NCBI GenBank assembly: GCA_050288165.1
Contig: JBNKDG010000003.1
Span: 124,001-188,000 of the forward strand
Length of the DNA: 64,000 nt
Direction of reading: 5' to 3'
From: JAPHTQ01 sp050288165
GTDB lineage: Bacteria > Pseudomonadota > Gammaproteobacteria > Thiohalomonadales > Thiohalomonadaceae
Position 1 is the first letter of the stretch. Every line of letters begins with the position of its first letter. Shown here piece after piece: positions 16,910-26,741 of the stretch. The position numbers and the translations under genes were made by a program. The notes beneath the pieces were generated by a model that was not told where the DNA came from, made no database searches, and saw only the letters and a list, made by a program, of their open reading frames with translations.

Positions 16910-19336
16910 ATGAAGGCACCGAAACCGCTGACGGTCAAAGCACTGGCCCACACCTGCGACCCGAAACAGTTCAAGTTCAAAACCACCGCGGAACTGCAGG
17001 ATCTAACCGAGATCATCGGCCAGTCGCGCGCGGTCAAGGCAGTCCACTTCGGTATCGGTATCCGCCATGAGGGCTACAACCTCTACGTCATGGGCCCGCC
17101 CGGTATCGGCAAACACACCATGGTCGGCGACTACCTGAAGCAGATCGCCGGCTCCCAGCCGCAGCCTTCCGACTGGTGCTACGTCAATAACTTCGACCAA
17201 CCCCATAAGCCCCGCGCCCTGGAGTTGCCCCATGGTCGCGGCCAGGAGCTGAGCCACGACATGGCGCAGTTCATCGAGGAACTGGCCACCACCCTGCCTG
17301 CCACCTTTGAGAGCGATGACTATCGCGAGCACATCCAGGCGCTGGAAGAGGCGTTGAAGCACAAGCAGGAACAGGCCTTTGAGTCACTCGCCGAAGCGGC
17401 GGGCAAGCAATCGGTAAAACTCTTCCGCACCCCCAGCGGTTTTGCCTTCGCGCCGATGAAGGGGGAAGAGGTCATCAATCCTGACGAATTCGCCGCCCTC
17501 TCCAAAGAGGAGCAGCATCGGCTGGAACAGGCGGTCGGAGCACTACAGGAACAGTTGCAGGAGATCCTCCAGCACATCCCGCAGTGGCGTAAGGAGACCC
17601 GCGACAAGGTCAAGACACTTAACCGCGATATGACCATGAACGCGGTCGGCCATCTTATCGACGAACTGAAAAAGCGCTACGACACCCTGCCCGAGGTACT
17701 CAAATACCTGGAAGCGGTGGAACAGGACATCGTCGAAAACGTAAAAGATTTCCTGGTGCAGGAAGAGAGCACCGAGCTCCCCGGGCAACCACAGACCAGT
17801 CCAAACCAGTTACATCGCTACAAGGTCAACAACCTGATCCGCAACAACCGCGGCAACGGCGCCCCGGTGGTCTATCTGGATAACCCCAGCTATCTCAATC
17901 TGGTCGGCCGCGCCGAACACATGGCACAGTTCGGCACCCTGGTCACCGATTTCACCCTGATCAAACCGGGCGCCCTGCATGAGGCCAACGGCGGCTATCT
18001 GCTGCTGGATGTACACAAGCTGCTCTCCCACCCCTACGCCTGGGAGGGACTGAAGCGCGCCCTCTACTCCAGCAAAATCAATATCGAGTCGCTGGAAAAG
18101 ATGCTCAGCCTGGCCAGCACCGTTTCGCTAGAACCGCAACCGATCCCACTCGATATCAAAGTGGTGCTGCTGGGCGACCGACGCCTCTACTATCTGTTGC
18201 AGGAGTACGACCCAGACTTCGGTGAGCTGTTCAAGGTCCAGGCCGATTTCGATGAGCGCATCGAGCGCAACGATGAAAACAATCTGTTGATGGCACGGGT
18301 GATCGCCACCCTGGCACGCAAGGAACAGTTACTCCCCTTCAGTCGCGACGCGGTGGCGCGGGTCATCGACTACGCCTCGCGCCATGTGGAGGACGCTGAG
18401 AAGCTGACCACCCACATGCGCTCCATCGCCGACCTGCTGCGCGAGTCCGACTATCTGGCGCGACAGCAGGGGCATAAGGCGATCAAAGCAGTGGATATCG
18501 ACGACACCATCGAACAGCAGATCCACCGCGCCTCACGGGTTCGCGAACGGGTACAGGAAGCGATCCAGCGCGGTGATATCTTCATCGACAGCGACGGCGA
18601 ATGTATCGGCCAGGTCAATGCCCTGTCGGTGCTTGATATGGGTAACTATATGTTCGGCCAGCCCTCACGCATCACCGCCACTGTTCATATTGGTGAGGGT
18701 AATGTGGTGGACATCGAACGCGAGGTGGAGATGAGTGGCCCCATCCACTCCAAGGGGGTGCTGATCCTCTCCTCCTTCCTCGCCGCACGCTACGCGCAGA
18801 AGCAGCCGCTCTCCCTCTCTGCCAGTCTGGTGTTCGAACAGAATTACGGTGGTGTCGACGGCGACAGCGCCTCACTGGCAGAACTGTGCGCGCTGCTCTC
18901 GGCATTGGCGGACGCTCCGATCAAGCAATCCTTTGCCATGACCGGCTCGGTCAACCAGCGTGGTCAGGTGCAACCCATCGGCGGGGTCAACGAAAAGATC
19001 GAGGGCTTCTTCGAGGTCTGCCGGGCACGTGGCCTGAATGGTACTCAGGGGGTCATCATCCCTGCCAGCAATGTGAAAAACCTGATGCTACGAGGAGAGG
19101 TGATCGAGGCAGTCAAACAGAAGCAGTTCAGTATCTATGCCGTGTCCGCAGTTGACGAGGCGCTGGCGTTGCTTACCGGCGTCGAGGCGGGCAGTGCCAA
19201 CGCCAAAGGGGAGTACCCGCCAAACAGTCTCAATGGCAGGGTACAGGCGCGTCTGGTCGAGATGGCCCAGATCCGGCAACACTTTGGTGAACATGACAAG
19301 GAGAAGGAGGAGAAAGAGAAGACAGCGGAGAAATAG
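16910..19336 (+). CDS. Lon-like ATP-dependent protease (AAA_32/Lon_C, S16 family)
   Basis: The start at 16910 follows AAGGAG closely; the frame is open 150 nt further upstream inside the DUF815 gene but without family likeness. The 808-residue protein has an N-terminal helical region, an ATPase core with the Walker A GPPGIGKHTM (about residues 62-72), a coiled insertion (about 140-280), and a C-terminal Lon protease domain. The catalytic dyad is Ser653 (GVDGDSAS) and Lys696 (VNEKIEG), 43 residues apart as in Lon. It resembles the large LonB-like proteases of proteobacteria, distinct from housekeeping LonA. The tail ends in a charged run (DKEKEEKEKT). It should degrade or unfold misfolded cytoplasmic proteins; true substrates are unknown. 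Confidence 0.9.
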   Translation: MKAPKPLTVKALAHTCDPKQFKFKTTAELQDLTEIIGQSRAVKAVHFGIGIRHEGYNLYVMGPPGIGKHTMVGDYLKQIAGSQPQPSDWCYVNNFDQPHKPRALELPHGRGQELSHDMAQFIEELATTLPATFESDDYREHIQALEEALKHKQEQAFESLAEAAGKQSVKLFRTPSGFAFAPMKGEEVINPDEFAALSKEEQHRLEQAVGALQEQLQEILQHIPQWRKETRDKVKTLNRDMTMNAVGHLIDELKKRYDTLPEVLKYLEAVEQDIVENVKDFLVQEESTELPGQPQTSPNQLHRYKVNNLIRNNRGNGAPVVYLDNPSYLNLVGRAEHMAQFGTLVTDFTLIKPGALHEANGGYLLLDVHKLLSHPYAWEGLKRALYSSKINIESLEKMLSLASTVSLEPQPIPLDIKVVLLGDRRLYYLLQEYDPDFGELFKVQADFDERIERNDENNLLMARVIATLARKEQLLPFSRDAVARVIDYASRHVEDAEKLTTHMRSIADLLRESDYLARQQGHKAIKAVDIDDTIEQQIHRASRVRERVQEAIQRGDIFIDSDGECIGQVNALSVLDMGNYMFGQPSRITATVHIGEGNVVDIEREVEMSGPIHSKGVLILSSFLAARYAQKQPLSLSASLVFEQNYGGVDGDSASLAELCALLSALADAPIKQSFAMTGSVNQRGQVQPIGGVNEKIEGFFEVCRARGLNGTQGVIIPASNVKNLMLRGEVIEAVKQKQFSIYAVSAVDEALALLTGVEAGSANAKGEYPPNSLNGRVQARLVEMAQIRQHFGEHDKEKEEKEKTAEK

Positions 19337-19366
19337 AAACCGTCCCAAACCGGGATAGCTTCCGCC

Positions 19367-19684
19367 TTACTCCTCGTCTTCAGCTTCCGAATCCACCGCC
19401 CAGTCCAGGGTCTCGAGCGGATTGCCCCGGTCATCCGGATGACGCGCTGTATCCGTATCACCAAAATCGTCAGCCACCAGATCGTCAAACGGGCCAGACC
19501 AGTCCTCTGGCTCGGCACCGGGCTTAAGTAGCTGCGAGTACCAGCTATCGATATCCAACTCCTCAATGGCACCATCGAAGTACTGGATCTCGATAACATC
19601 CTCGTCCATGGCAACCACTTCAAAACTGGCGCCGGCTTCATTGCGGTACCACTTTCCCACAACAGGTTCGAGACGATTCAGCAT
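19367..19684 (-). CDS. DUF6763 family small acidic protein
   Basis: The 105-residue protein begins with VVGKWYRNEAGASFEVVAMD and continues with IEIQYFDGAIEELDIDSWY, a pattern I associate with DUF6763, a short gammaproteobacterial family of unknown function. The C-terminal half is acidic and probably disordered (ending DSEAEDEE). There is no signal peptide or metal motif. It is convergent with the Lon-like gene, 30 bp away. Confidence 0.75.
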   Translation of the reverse strand: MLNRLEPVVGKWYRNEAGASFEVVAMDEDVIEIQYFDGAIEELDIDSWYSQLLKPGAEPEDWSGPFDDLVADDFGDTDTARHPDDRGNPLETLDWAVDSEAEDEE

Positions 19685-19904
19685 AGCTCCCCCTCGGTAT
19701 TGACACGTTTATCTGAACATAGGCAGATATGGTGAAGATGCAACTGTCTATAGCATCCCCCATATCACGCCTGGCATCAACGCCAGAAAGTGACCAGTTA
19801 CTCATGCCTGAGAAAAGTCCCGCAGACCACTCGTCGATAGCACTGGCCCGGCCTGATACATATGACTAGAATCATCAGGATAGGCCTTCCACATTGGAAC
19901 GACA

Positions 19905-22466
19905 GTGCACAAAAGCTCTCCCGCAAATGCCTCTGACACTGGAAAGCGTTATAGCCTGCAACAGCGCTATATCTTTATTACCAGTGTGTTGACCGTTCTT
20001 ATCCTTACTTTTGCCTGGCTGGCGCAGGCATACGTCGTCGAGCAGGGTCAGGAACACCTCAGTAATATCGAGAAACGCAATCACACCGCTCAACTGGTAC
20101 GGCAGTTACGGGGTAGTGTGCTGGAAATGGAAGAAAGCCTAAGCACATACATGTGGAATCCCAGTAATGACCTGCGCGCAGCGGTACACCGGAGCGTCGA
20201 TCAGGCAACACGCTATTTCAACGAATTGAAGAAGGAACAGTGGCTAAAAACCCTTAAATACGCACACAAATTCGATGACTTCGGCATTGACCTTCAATCG
20301 ATGCACCCCCGTCTCGATCACGTCATGGATACCCGCCTCTACACCGGCAACAATACCCCGCTGATCAGTGCTGTCGAACGCGCTAATCGTGCAAGCGCCA
20401 AAGAATTCAGCAAGGCTGGCAATGAGATTATCAACAGCTTCAAGCAGGCGCAGGAAGGTTCGGAACAGAGTCAGCTGCGAAATCTGCTCAGACTACTTCT
20501 CAATCGCTGGCAGGAACTGAATGCAACTCTGACACAGTACATCGACATTCGCCGCAACAACCCGGCATCACCTGAGCATCTGAACCAACAAAACGAAATA
20601 AACCTGTTATATACCGCCATCGCCACGCAACTGGAAAGCATACAACAACAGCAGCAACCCATACTTGGCAGTAGCAACAGTGAACGCCTCACCTCGATGC
20701 TGACCGTGATGCAAAAGTGGCAACAGGGATATCAGCAGATCCGCAACAGTCCACCAGACGAATATCTACGCACCGACATACCTTACCTGAAGGATGCCGT
20801 TCAACCCTATTTCCAACTGCTGTGGAGTTATCTCGCTGCGCTGGATCAGACTATTGAACGCTACTCCGCCAGCGAGGCCAGCCGCCAACAACTTATCACC
20901 GAGAGTATCGCCAACGGCGTATGGTCGCTGTCACTGATTATTCTGCTGATTCTGGCAATGGGTTTTGTTTACTTTGAACGCGGCGTTATCAAACCCATCT
21001 CACGCGTAGCCAGCGCACTGCGTGCCGAGGCGAATAATACCGAGCCACTACCGCTGCCCAAGGTCAACAGCATCGAAACCCAGAAGTTAATTGATGCCTT
21101 CGATGAAATGCGCGAACAGGTACAGGATCGCCAGCGCGCTCTGGAACATCAGGCACTACACGACAGTCTGACCTCCCTGCCTAATCGCTACAAACTGCTC
21201 AAGGAACTGGAGAAGCAGTGCCGTATCGCCCAACAAAAAGGCACATCGATTGCCATACTGATGCTCGGCCTCGATCGCTTCAAGGATATCAACGATACCC
21301 TGGGACATCGAATCGGCGATCGTATCCTGCAATTGTTCGGGGAACGCTTACGCTACCTGATTCGAGAAGGCGACATGGTAGCGCGACTCGGTAGTGACGA
21401 GTTTGCCATCCTGCAACCCGGCATCGGTCAGGAAGATGCGCTCTACACAGCTCGCAAGCTGTTAAACGAACTTACCCAACCGTTCATGGTGGAACAGATC
21501 AACCTCTATGTCAGTTGTAGCATCGGTATCGCCATCTACCCATCCCATGCCACCAGTCCGTCTGAGCTGACTCGCTATGCCGACATAGCCATGCATGTCG
21601 CCAAGCAGATGAAGACCGGCTATTCGCTCTATGAACGTAAGCATGATACCAACAACATCCTGCACCTTTCCCTTGCTACCGACCTGAGACATGCGGTGCA
21701 ACAGGATGCGCTGCAGCTCAGCTTCCAGCCGCAACAGTTCCTGCACAACGATGAGTACGCAGGCATGGAAGTCCTGTTGCGCTGGAATCACCCGGTGCAC
21801 GGCTACGTCTCGCCGGACGAATTCATTCCCATTGCGGAACAGACCGGTGCGATCCATGCCATCACCCATTGGGTAATCGAAAACAGCTTTAAACAGATAC
21901 GCCGCTGGCAAAAAGCGGGACGAGATTCCGGTGTCGTTTCCATCAATATTTCCGTTTTCAATCTACAGGCACGCGACTTCGTCGAAACCCTGGCTGAGAT
22001 GCTGCAGAAGTGGGAGATCAACCCACAAAAGATCATGCTGGAGATCACCGAAACCGCGATGATGGCAGACCCGATCAACGCCAAGGCAACACTGGACAAA
22101 CTGAATCAACTGGGACTGAAGATCGCTATCGACGACTTTGGCACCGGATTTTCTTCGCTGGCCTACATCAAGCAGCTACCGGTACAGGAACTGAAGATCG
22201 ACAAATCCTTTGTCAACGATATGGTCTACGACGAGAACGACGCGGTGATCGTCCACTCCACCATCGACCTGGCGCACAACCTGGGGTTAAAGGTGGTTGC
22301 AGAAGGTGTAGAAACCCAGGAGATCACAGAGCAACTCAAGCAACTCAACTGCGATGTTATTCAGGGGCACCACTACGGCAAACCGATGCGTGCCGACGAG
22401 ATCGAGGCAATGATGCCGCTACTTACAGGTGGCGGAAAGATCCACGATATTCGCGATTACCGTTAG
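19905..22466 (+). CDS. Membrane GGDEF-EAL protein, probable c-di-GMP phosphodiesterase
   Basis: The 853-residue protein starts at GTG. Two membrane helices (about 22-42 and 337-358) enclose a long helical periplasmic sensor (four-helix-bundle type, Gln-rich near residue 240). A HAMP-like linker leads to a GGDEF domain (about 412-575) whose signature is GSDEF, and an EAL domain (about 590-840) with EVLLRW, the metal-binding block DDFGTGFSSL and QGHHYGKP. The EAL domain looks catalytically complete; the altered first half of GGDEF makes cyclase activity doubtful, so c-di-GMP hydrolysis is the likely output. Its stop overlaps the convergent gene by 4 bp. Confidence 0.85.
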   Translation: MHKSSPANASDTGKRYSLQQRYIFITSVLTVLILTFAWLAQAYVVEQGQEHLSNIEKRNHTAQLVRQLRGSVLEMEESLSTYMWNPSNDLRAAVHRSVDQATRYFNELKKEQWLKTLKYAHKFDDFGIDLQSMHPRLDHVMDTRLYTGNNTPLISAVERANRASAKEFSKAGNEIINSFKQAQEGSEQSQLRNLLRLLLNRWQELNATLTQYIDIRRNNPASPEHLNQQNEINLLYTAIATQLESIQQQQQPILGSSNSERLTSMLTVMQKWQQGYQQIRNSPPDEYLRTDIPYLKDAVQPYFQLLWSYLAALDQTIERYSASEASRQQLITESIANGVWSLSLIILLILAMGFVYFERGVIKPISRVASALRAEANNTEPLPLPKVNSIETQKLIDAFDEMREQVQDRQRALEHQALHDSLTSLPNRYKLLKELEKQCRIAQQKGTSIAILMLGLDRFKDINDTLGHRIGDRILQLFGERLRYLIREGDMVARLGSDEFAILQPGIGQEDALYTARKLLNELTQPFMVEQINLYVSCSIGIAIYPSHATSPSELTRYADIAMHVAKQMKTGYSLYERKHDTNNILHLSLATDLRHAVQQDALQLSFQPQQFLHNDEYAGMEVLLRWNHPVHGYVSPDEFIPIAEQTGAIHAITHWVIENSFKQIRRWQKAGRDSGVVSINISVFNLQARDFVETLAEMLQKWEINPQKIMLEITETAMMADPINAKATLDKLNQLGLKIAIDDFGTGFSSLAYIKQLPVQELKIDKSFVNDMVYDENDAVIVHSTIDLAHNLGLKVVAEGVETQEITEQLKQLNCDVIQGHHYGKPMRADEIEAMMPLLTGGGKIHDIRDYR

Positions 22467-23683
22467 GCAAATACGAACGGCATCTGCTGACTACGACGGT
22501 AGTTCTCCACATCCACCACCCTGCCATCCGCCACATTGGCGCGCGCCTTCAACAGCGCCGCTTCAATACGTCGATCGCTGATGCGATAGCGTGAATCCAG
22601 GTTGATGTCGTGCAGTGAACTGCACTCCTCGCCGAAGACGTGACGATAGACCTCGGTCATCATGCCGTAGCGACCCGACATCAACATATTGGTAGCGTTC
22701 TTGATCTGCTCCATCGCCTTATCGTCACGGCAGTAGAAACTGGTCACCAACATCACCGAGATGGCATGCAGTACGTCGTACTGCACATGGGCCACCAGCA
22801 CCAGCAGTTGATGACGGGTCAGCGGCACCTTGTTCTGCCAGGCAAAACGGATAATGCCACCAAGCAACAGGGTGAAGAATTCAGGCACACCCCACTCCAT
22901 CCCCAAACCGACCGAAGCCAGCGCCTCCATGGTAGTGAATGATTCGTCACCGGCCACCAAGCGCTGGATCAGAACGTTATCGGCAACACCATGCAGCATC
23001 GGTTGATCCTGTTCCTCGAACGGCACACCCAGTCCTTCGAAGATCTGTCGATACATCACGATATGGGTGGTCGATTCAAACAACCCACCCAGTGAGGGAT
23101 AATCCTCTACCGTGTGCATACCGACGCCGTATTCATCGGCCACCAGTTGTGCCAGCACGATCTGGGTCAGCTCGGAGATGCGTTCGTTAAGCTGCCCATA
23201 GGGCATCGCCATCACACCCGAGAATCTACCCAGCGCCAATGCCACGCACTGACGGGTATTCTTGATCTGGTTGAAGTATTGCACCGCGAAGCGGGTGATC
23301 TGTTGCTGATCGAAGTCGCCGTTAAAGACCCGCACAAAGAAAGGATGACGCCAAACGGGATGATCCATCACATGGTCGTGCAGTTCCAGGAACATCTTCT
23401 CCAGCGCGCCTGGATTGAACAACGCTGTCTGACCGAAGGGGTTACCCGGTTCCTTCTCCGCTATCGCCCGCAATGCCGCAAACTGTTTGTACAGAGGGTT
23501 AGCCGGATCTTCCAACTCACCGATCACCTTGCGGAAGTCACTCACCTGATCCCGTTTGAAGCGCGCCAGTACCGCTTCGGCATCCATTTGCAGCAACTCT
23601 GGCAGGTGATGCACATCGCTGAGCACATGCGGTGTGCCATCGGACTGGATTTCAAGCAGATCGGAAAAGCGTGTAGCACTCAT
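22463..23683 (-). CDS. Haem-oxygenase-like diiron (HDO) protein, iron-containing redox enzyme family
   Basis: The 406-residue protein starts at the ATG at 23683 (MSATRFSDLL), with AAGGGG upstream; a longer frame would add 22 poor residues. The fold is the all-helical TENA/PqqC/haem-oxygenase type. Likely iron ligands are seen in LELHDHVMDHPVW, in the segment ADEYGVGMHTVEDYPS and in HVQYDVLH, which fits the H/D-x3-D-x2-H motif of the HDO group. Members oxidise amino acids or lipids with oxygen in biosynthetic pathways. No biosynthetic cluster surrounds it, so the substrate is unknown. It is convergent with the GGDEF-EAL gene. Confidence 0.7.
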   Translation of the reverse strand: MSATRFSDLLEIQSDGTPHVLSDVHHLPELLQMDAEAVLARFKRDQVSDFRKVIGELEDPANPLYKQFAALRAIAEKEPGNPFGQTALFNPGALEKMFLELHDHVMDHPVWRHPFFVRVFNGDFDQQQITRFAVQYFNQIKNTRQCVALALGRFSGVMAMPYGQLNERISELTQIVLAQLVADEYGVGMHTVEDYPSLGGLFESTTHIVMYRQIFEGLGVPFEEQDQPMLHGVADNVLIQRLVAGDESFTTMEALASVGLGMEWGVPEFFTLLLGGIIRFAWQNKVPLTRHQLLVLVAHVQYDVLHAISVMLVTSFYCRDDKAMEQIKNATNMLMSGRYGMMTEVYRHVFGEECSSLHDINLDSRYRISDRRIEAALLKARANVADGRVVDVENYRRSQQMPFVFA

Positions 23684-23811
23684 CAGGCAACAACCCCTTT
23701 GCAGTCGGTAAGCCGGGAAATGAAAACACAGTGAGATCGCATCATACAATGCGCGCGATCAATATGCCCACGTTGTTATGTGGTTCGTGGAGAGAATTGC
23801 AAGGCGGGGAG

Positions 23812-23841
23812 AAAAAAACGGCGGGGCCGGACGGCCCCGCC
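23812..23841 (-). terminator. Rho-independent terminator of soxB
   Basis: GGCGGGGCC and GGCCCCGCC form a 9-bp stem around a 4-nt loop (23820-23841), followed on the minus strand by a run of T (complement of A7 at 23812-23818). It lies 7 nt beyond the soxB stop. Confidence 0.9.
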
Positions 23842-23848
23842 ATGTCGA

Positions 23849-25633
23849 TCAGGCAGTGTAGTCAGCCAGTCCCGGATTGCCCGCCACGTTTTTCAGTTTG
23901 GGGGTATTGAGCTTGGTGACCTTGGCTTCCTTGATATCGCGCAGGTAGTCCGCGACCACATCCCAGATGGGACGGCCCGGCGACTGGGAACCGACGGTGG
24001 CCCAACCGGCGACCTTGTACTTCTTGTTCGGTTCGATCCGCGTACCGTCATCCAATGCCATGTCCAGCACACGCTTGCCCATCTCTGCGGTCGGGTCACA
24101 GACATAATCCAGGCCACCGACGCGTACCATGTCGCCGCCCTGCTGGTAGTAGGGGTCCTGGTTGAACAGGTTATCCATCACGTCTTCCAGGATCAGTTTG
24201 ATTTCGTCACCGCTCATCTCCCGCACATAGGTCTCGGGATAGGTAGTGCCGGTTTGATCCATTACGTGCTCCATGGTGATCTTCTGACCCGGTAACACGG
24301 TGGTACCCCAACGGAAACCCGGTGAGAGGGAGATCTGTGCATCGCCAACGATACGCTGGGCGTCGCAGATGATCTGGTCGAAGGTGCCATTGAAGTTGCC
24401 GCGACGATAGAGCAGGTCACCGGCCACCGCCAGCTCTTCGTTGAGCTGCGACAGGTAGGGCTTACGCACGCCGTCGATATAGGCCTGCATCTCCGCATCC
24501 GGTTCGATCAGGTTGGAGAAGACCGGCAGCAGTTTGTATTGGAAGCCCTGAACCTTGCCGCCGCGCACGTCGAGGTCCATCACCCCGAGGAACTTGCCGT
24601 TGGAACCGGCGTTACAGACCAGGGTCTGGCCACCGGCATTCTTGATGATGCTGGGCGCGGGCATACCGTCGTGGGTGTGGCCGCCGAGGATCACATCGAC
24701 ACCGCTGACTACCGAGGCCATCTTCAGATCCACGTCCATACCGTTGTGGGAGATCACGACTACCACGTCAGGCTTTTCGTTCTCACGGATCTCGTCCACC
24801 AGTGCCTGCATATCCTCGTCACGGATACCGAAGGTCCAGTCAGGGATAAAACGCGAGGGGTTGGCGATAGGGGTATAGGGGAAGGCCTGACCGATGACCG
24901 CCACCTTCACCCCATTCATCTCACGCAGGGTGTAGGGTTTGAAGGCGTGGCCGCTGTCTTCGTTGAAGTCGGCGAAGTCGGCAAACTTGTAATCGAACAG
25001 GGCCGCATCGTTGACCTTGACGTTTTGTGCCACGAATTCGCCCTTAAAGGCGGCGATATTCTTCAGCACCTCTTCGTCCATGTAGGTGAACTCCCAGTGG
25101 CCGGTCATGATATCGACACCCAGCTTGTTACAGGCCTCGACCATATCCATACCGCGGGTCCACAGCGCCGTGCCGGAACCCTGCCAGGTATCACCACCGT
25201 CGAGTAGCAGGGTATTACCGTGGCTGCGCTCCGCGTGCATGCGCTTGACCAGGGTCGCCAGATGGGCAAAACCACCGACCTTGCCGTACTTCTGTGCAGC
25301 ATCGGCGTAGTTCAAATAGGTAAAGGCGTGGGACTCGATACCACCCGGCTTGATGCCGAAGTGTTGCAGCAGCTTGTCGCCGACCAGGTGCGGCGCCTTG
25401 CCCTGGGCAGCGCCGATACCGAGATTGACGTTCGGTTCGCGGAAGTAGATGGGGTTGAGCTGGGCGTGGGTATCGGTGATGTGGAGCAGGGTGAGATTGC
25501 CGAACTGGGGTACTTCATAAAGATCGGCGGGGGCCTTGTTGTTCTGTTTGCCGGGCATATCGCAACCGGGCAGCATACCGGCGGCACCGGCAATACCCAT
25601 TAGCTGAATGAACTGTCGACGACTAAAAGACAT
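23849..25633 (-). CDS. soxB: Thiosulfohydrolase SoxB
   Basis: The start at 25633 follows AGGAG at 8 nt; the 594-residue protein opens with a twin-arginine signal (MSFSRRQFIQLMGIAGAAG). The metallophosphoesterase-type core keeps the dimanganese ligands: DTHAQ, GDTWQG, GHWEFTY, SHNGMD and GGHTHDG. The C-terminal 5'-nucleotidase-like domain is complete. SoxB hydrolyses sulfate from the SoxYZ-bound S-sulfonate in the periplasm, a step of thiosulfate oxidation. No soxXA, soxYZ or soxCD lies in the window; a soxB apart from the other sox genes is common in sulfur-storing gammaproteobacteria. A strong terminator makes it monocistronic. Confidence 0.97.
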   Translation of the reverse strand: MSFSRRQFIQLMGIAGAAGMLPGCDMPGKQNNKAPADLYEVPQFGNLTLLHITDTHAQLNPIYFREPNVNLGIGAAQGKAPHLVGDKLLQHFGIKPGGIESHAFTYLNYADAAQKYGKVGGFAHLATLVKRMHAERSHGNTLLLDGGDTWQGSGTALWTRGMDMVEACNKLGVDIMTGHWEFTYMDEEVLKNIAAFKGEFVAQNVKVNDAALFDYKFADFADFNEDSGHAFKPYTLREMNGVKVAVIGQAFPYTPIANPSRFIPDWTFGIRDEDMQALVDEIRENEKPDVVVVISHNGMDVDLKMASVVSGVDVILGGHTHDGMPAPSIIKNAGGQTLVCNAGSNGKFLGVMDLDVRGGKVQGFQYKLLPVFSNLIEPDAEMQAYIDGVRKPYLSQLNEELAVAGDLLYRRGNFNGTFDQIICDAQRIVGDAQISLSPGFRWGTTVLPGQKITMEHVMDQTGTTYPETYVREMSGDEIKLILEDVMDNLFNQDPYYQQGGDMVRVGGLDYVCDPTAEMGKRVLDMALDDGTRIEPNKKYKVAGWATVGSQSPGRPIWDVVADYLRDIKEAKVTKLNTPKLKNVAGNPGLADYTA

Positions 25634-25956
25634 CTGGGGGACTCCTGTTTCTTTCTTTGCTGTTATTACCGCCCTTATCACCTCAGCATACAGCCGAAAC
25701 CGGACGATTTTACTGTGGAAAACGAGCTCGATTGTATGTCATATCAAACCACTCGGCTACAAAACACCCCACATCCCGGGAACAGGACAGTTAGGGAAAA
25801 CCCTGATACACTTTCCCATCTGAATCATGGGGAAATAAGGGAAAAGCAGTGCTATAACTGCCTGGAGGGAGTCCAGAACCATCACAAATCGTGATAGTCA
25901 CAAACCACACAATAACAAAATATTGATCGTATAGACGGCAGCCCGGAGTTGACGTA
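25634..25956. other. Intergenic gap between divergent genes
   Basis: This AT-richer stretch of 323 bp must hold the soxB promoter (minus strand) and one for the small gene at 25957. I see a short imperfect palindrome ATCAC-N5-GTGAT and a TCACAAA direct repeat near 25881-25904, but no clear promoter pair, no gene and no RNA. Confidence 0.45.
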
Positions 25957-26172
25957 ATGAACGGCCTAGAAAACGCACAACACGACCTTAGCGATGCCCA
26001 GTTCTGTCTGGAAACAGCGATTGAGCTTTTAAGCGGTATCGACAGCGATACGAGAGAACAAGAGACCGACCTGCACAAGGTCATCGCGCGCCTACAGAAC
26101 ATCAAAGGTGAACTGGACAGCAGTTACCAGACACTGCTCGATGTTTCCTCCAGGATCGTTGTCGACAACTGA
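25957..26172 (+). CDS. Small hypothetical helical protein
   Basis: A 71-residue frame starts at an ATG with GGAG 8 nt upstream. The product is acidic and predicted to be two helices forming a coiled-coil-like hairpin (LENAQHDLSDAQFCLETAIE and LHKVIARLQNIKGELDSSYQ). There is no signal peptide or motif. It lies 44 bp before the Rieske-like gene on the same strand. I do not recognise a family. Confidence 0.6.
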   Translation: MNGLENAQHDLSDAQFCLETAIELLSGIDSDTREQETDLHKVIARLQNIKGELDSSYQTLLDVSSRIVVDN

Positions 26173-26216
26173 CGACGCCCGCCCAGCGCAACCCGCGCCG
26201 TGGCGGACATCTCGAC

Positions 26217-26732
26217 GTGCCTGATTCCTCCAGACGCCTGTTTCTGCGTGTCGGCGTCAAGCTGATGTTTCTGCTGGCTATCGCTGCCAGCGGTTACGTG
26301 CTCTTCTCCCCCGCAGAGAGACCTGAGACCACACCACCCGAGCAGTTGCCCCCTCTGCGTGTCAAACTTACCGATATTCCACCTGACACCCTGCAACGCC
26401 TGCCGCGGGCGGGTGGCAATCTGATCCTGATACGGCACAGCAACCCATCCGACACTCCTGAGCGGGAGGGCATCTATGTTGCCTTTGACCGTGGCGGCGG
26501 CCTGGGCTGCCCTTTGCAATGGATTCCCCCGGCAACGAGGGTCGATGGGGCTCCACTAAAACCGTGGCCCGGCGGTCTGAGGGATAGCTGCGACGGTTCC
26601 TGGTACGACGCTACCGGACATGTCTTCGAGGGGCAGAGCACGACCCGTGATCTGGTGAGTCCTACCTACCGCCTGATCGGAGAGTTGCTGGAGATAGGGA
26701 CAAGCGGCGATAATCCCGCCCCCGCAAACTGA
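26217..26732 (+). CDS. Rieske-fold-like membrane-anchored protein lacking cluster ligands
   Basis: The 171-residue frame starts at GTG (weak ribosome binding site). The N-terminus has a twin-arginine-like motif (SSRRLFLRV) and one membrane segment (14-30), as in respiratory Rieske proteins. The C-terminal part has two segments that align with the Rieske cluster loops: DRGGGLGCPLQW (91-102) with CTHLGC, and RDSCDGSWYDATG (122-134) with CPCHGSxYD. In this alignment all four [2Fe-2S] ligands are replaced (Gly93, Gly95, Asp123, Asp126), while the only two cysteines of the protein, Cys98 and Cys125, fall exactly on the structural disulfide pair. It may be a periplasmic structural relative. It sits 9 bp before ycgL. 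This assignment rests on manual alignment. Confidence 0.65.
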   Translation: MPDSSRRLFLRVGVKLMFLLAIAASGYVLFSPAERPETTPPEQLPPLRVKLTDIPPDTLQRLPRAGGNLILIRHSNPSDTPEREGIYVAFDRGGGLGCPLQWIPPATRVDGAPLKPWPGGLRDSCDGSWYDATGHVFEGQSTTRDLVSPTYRLIGELLEIGTSGDNPAPAN

Positions 26733-26741
26733 GGAATCACC

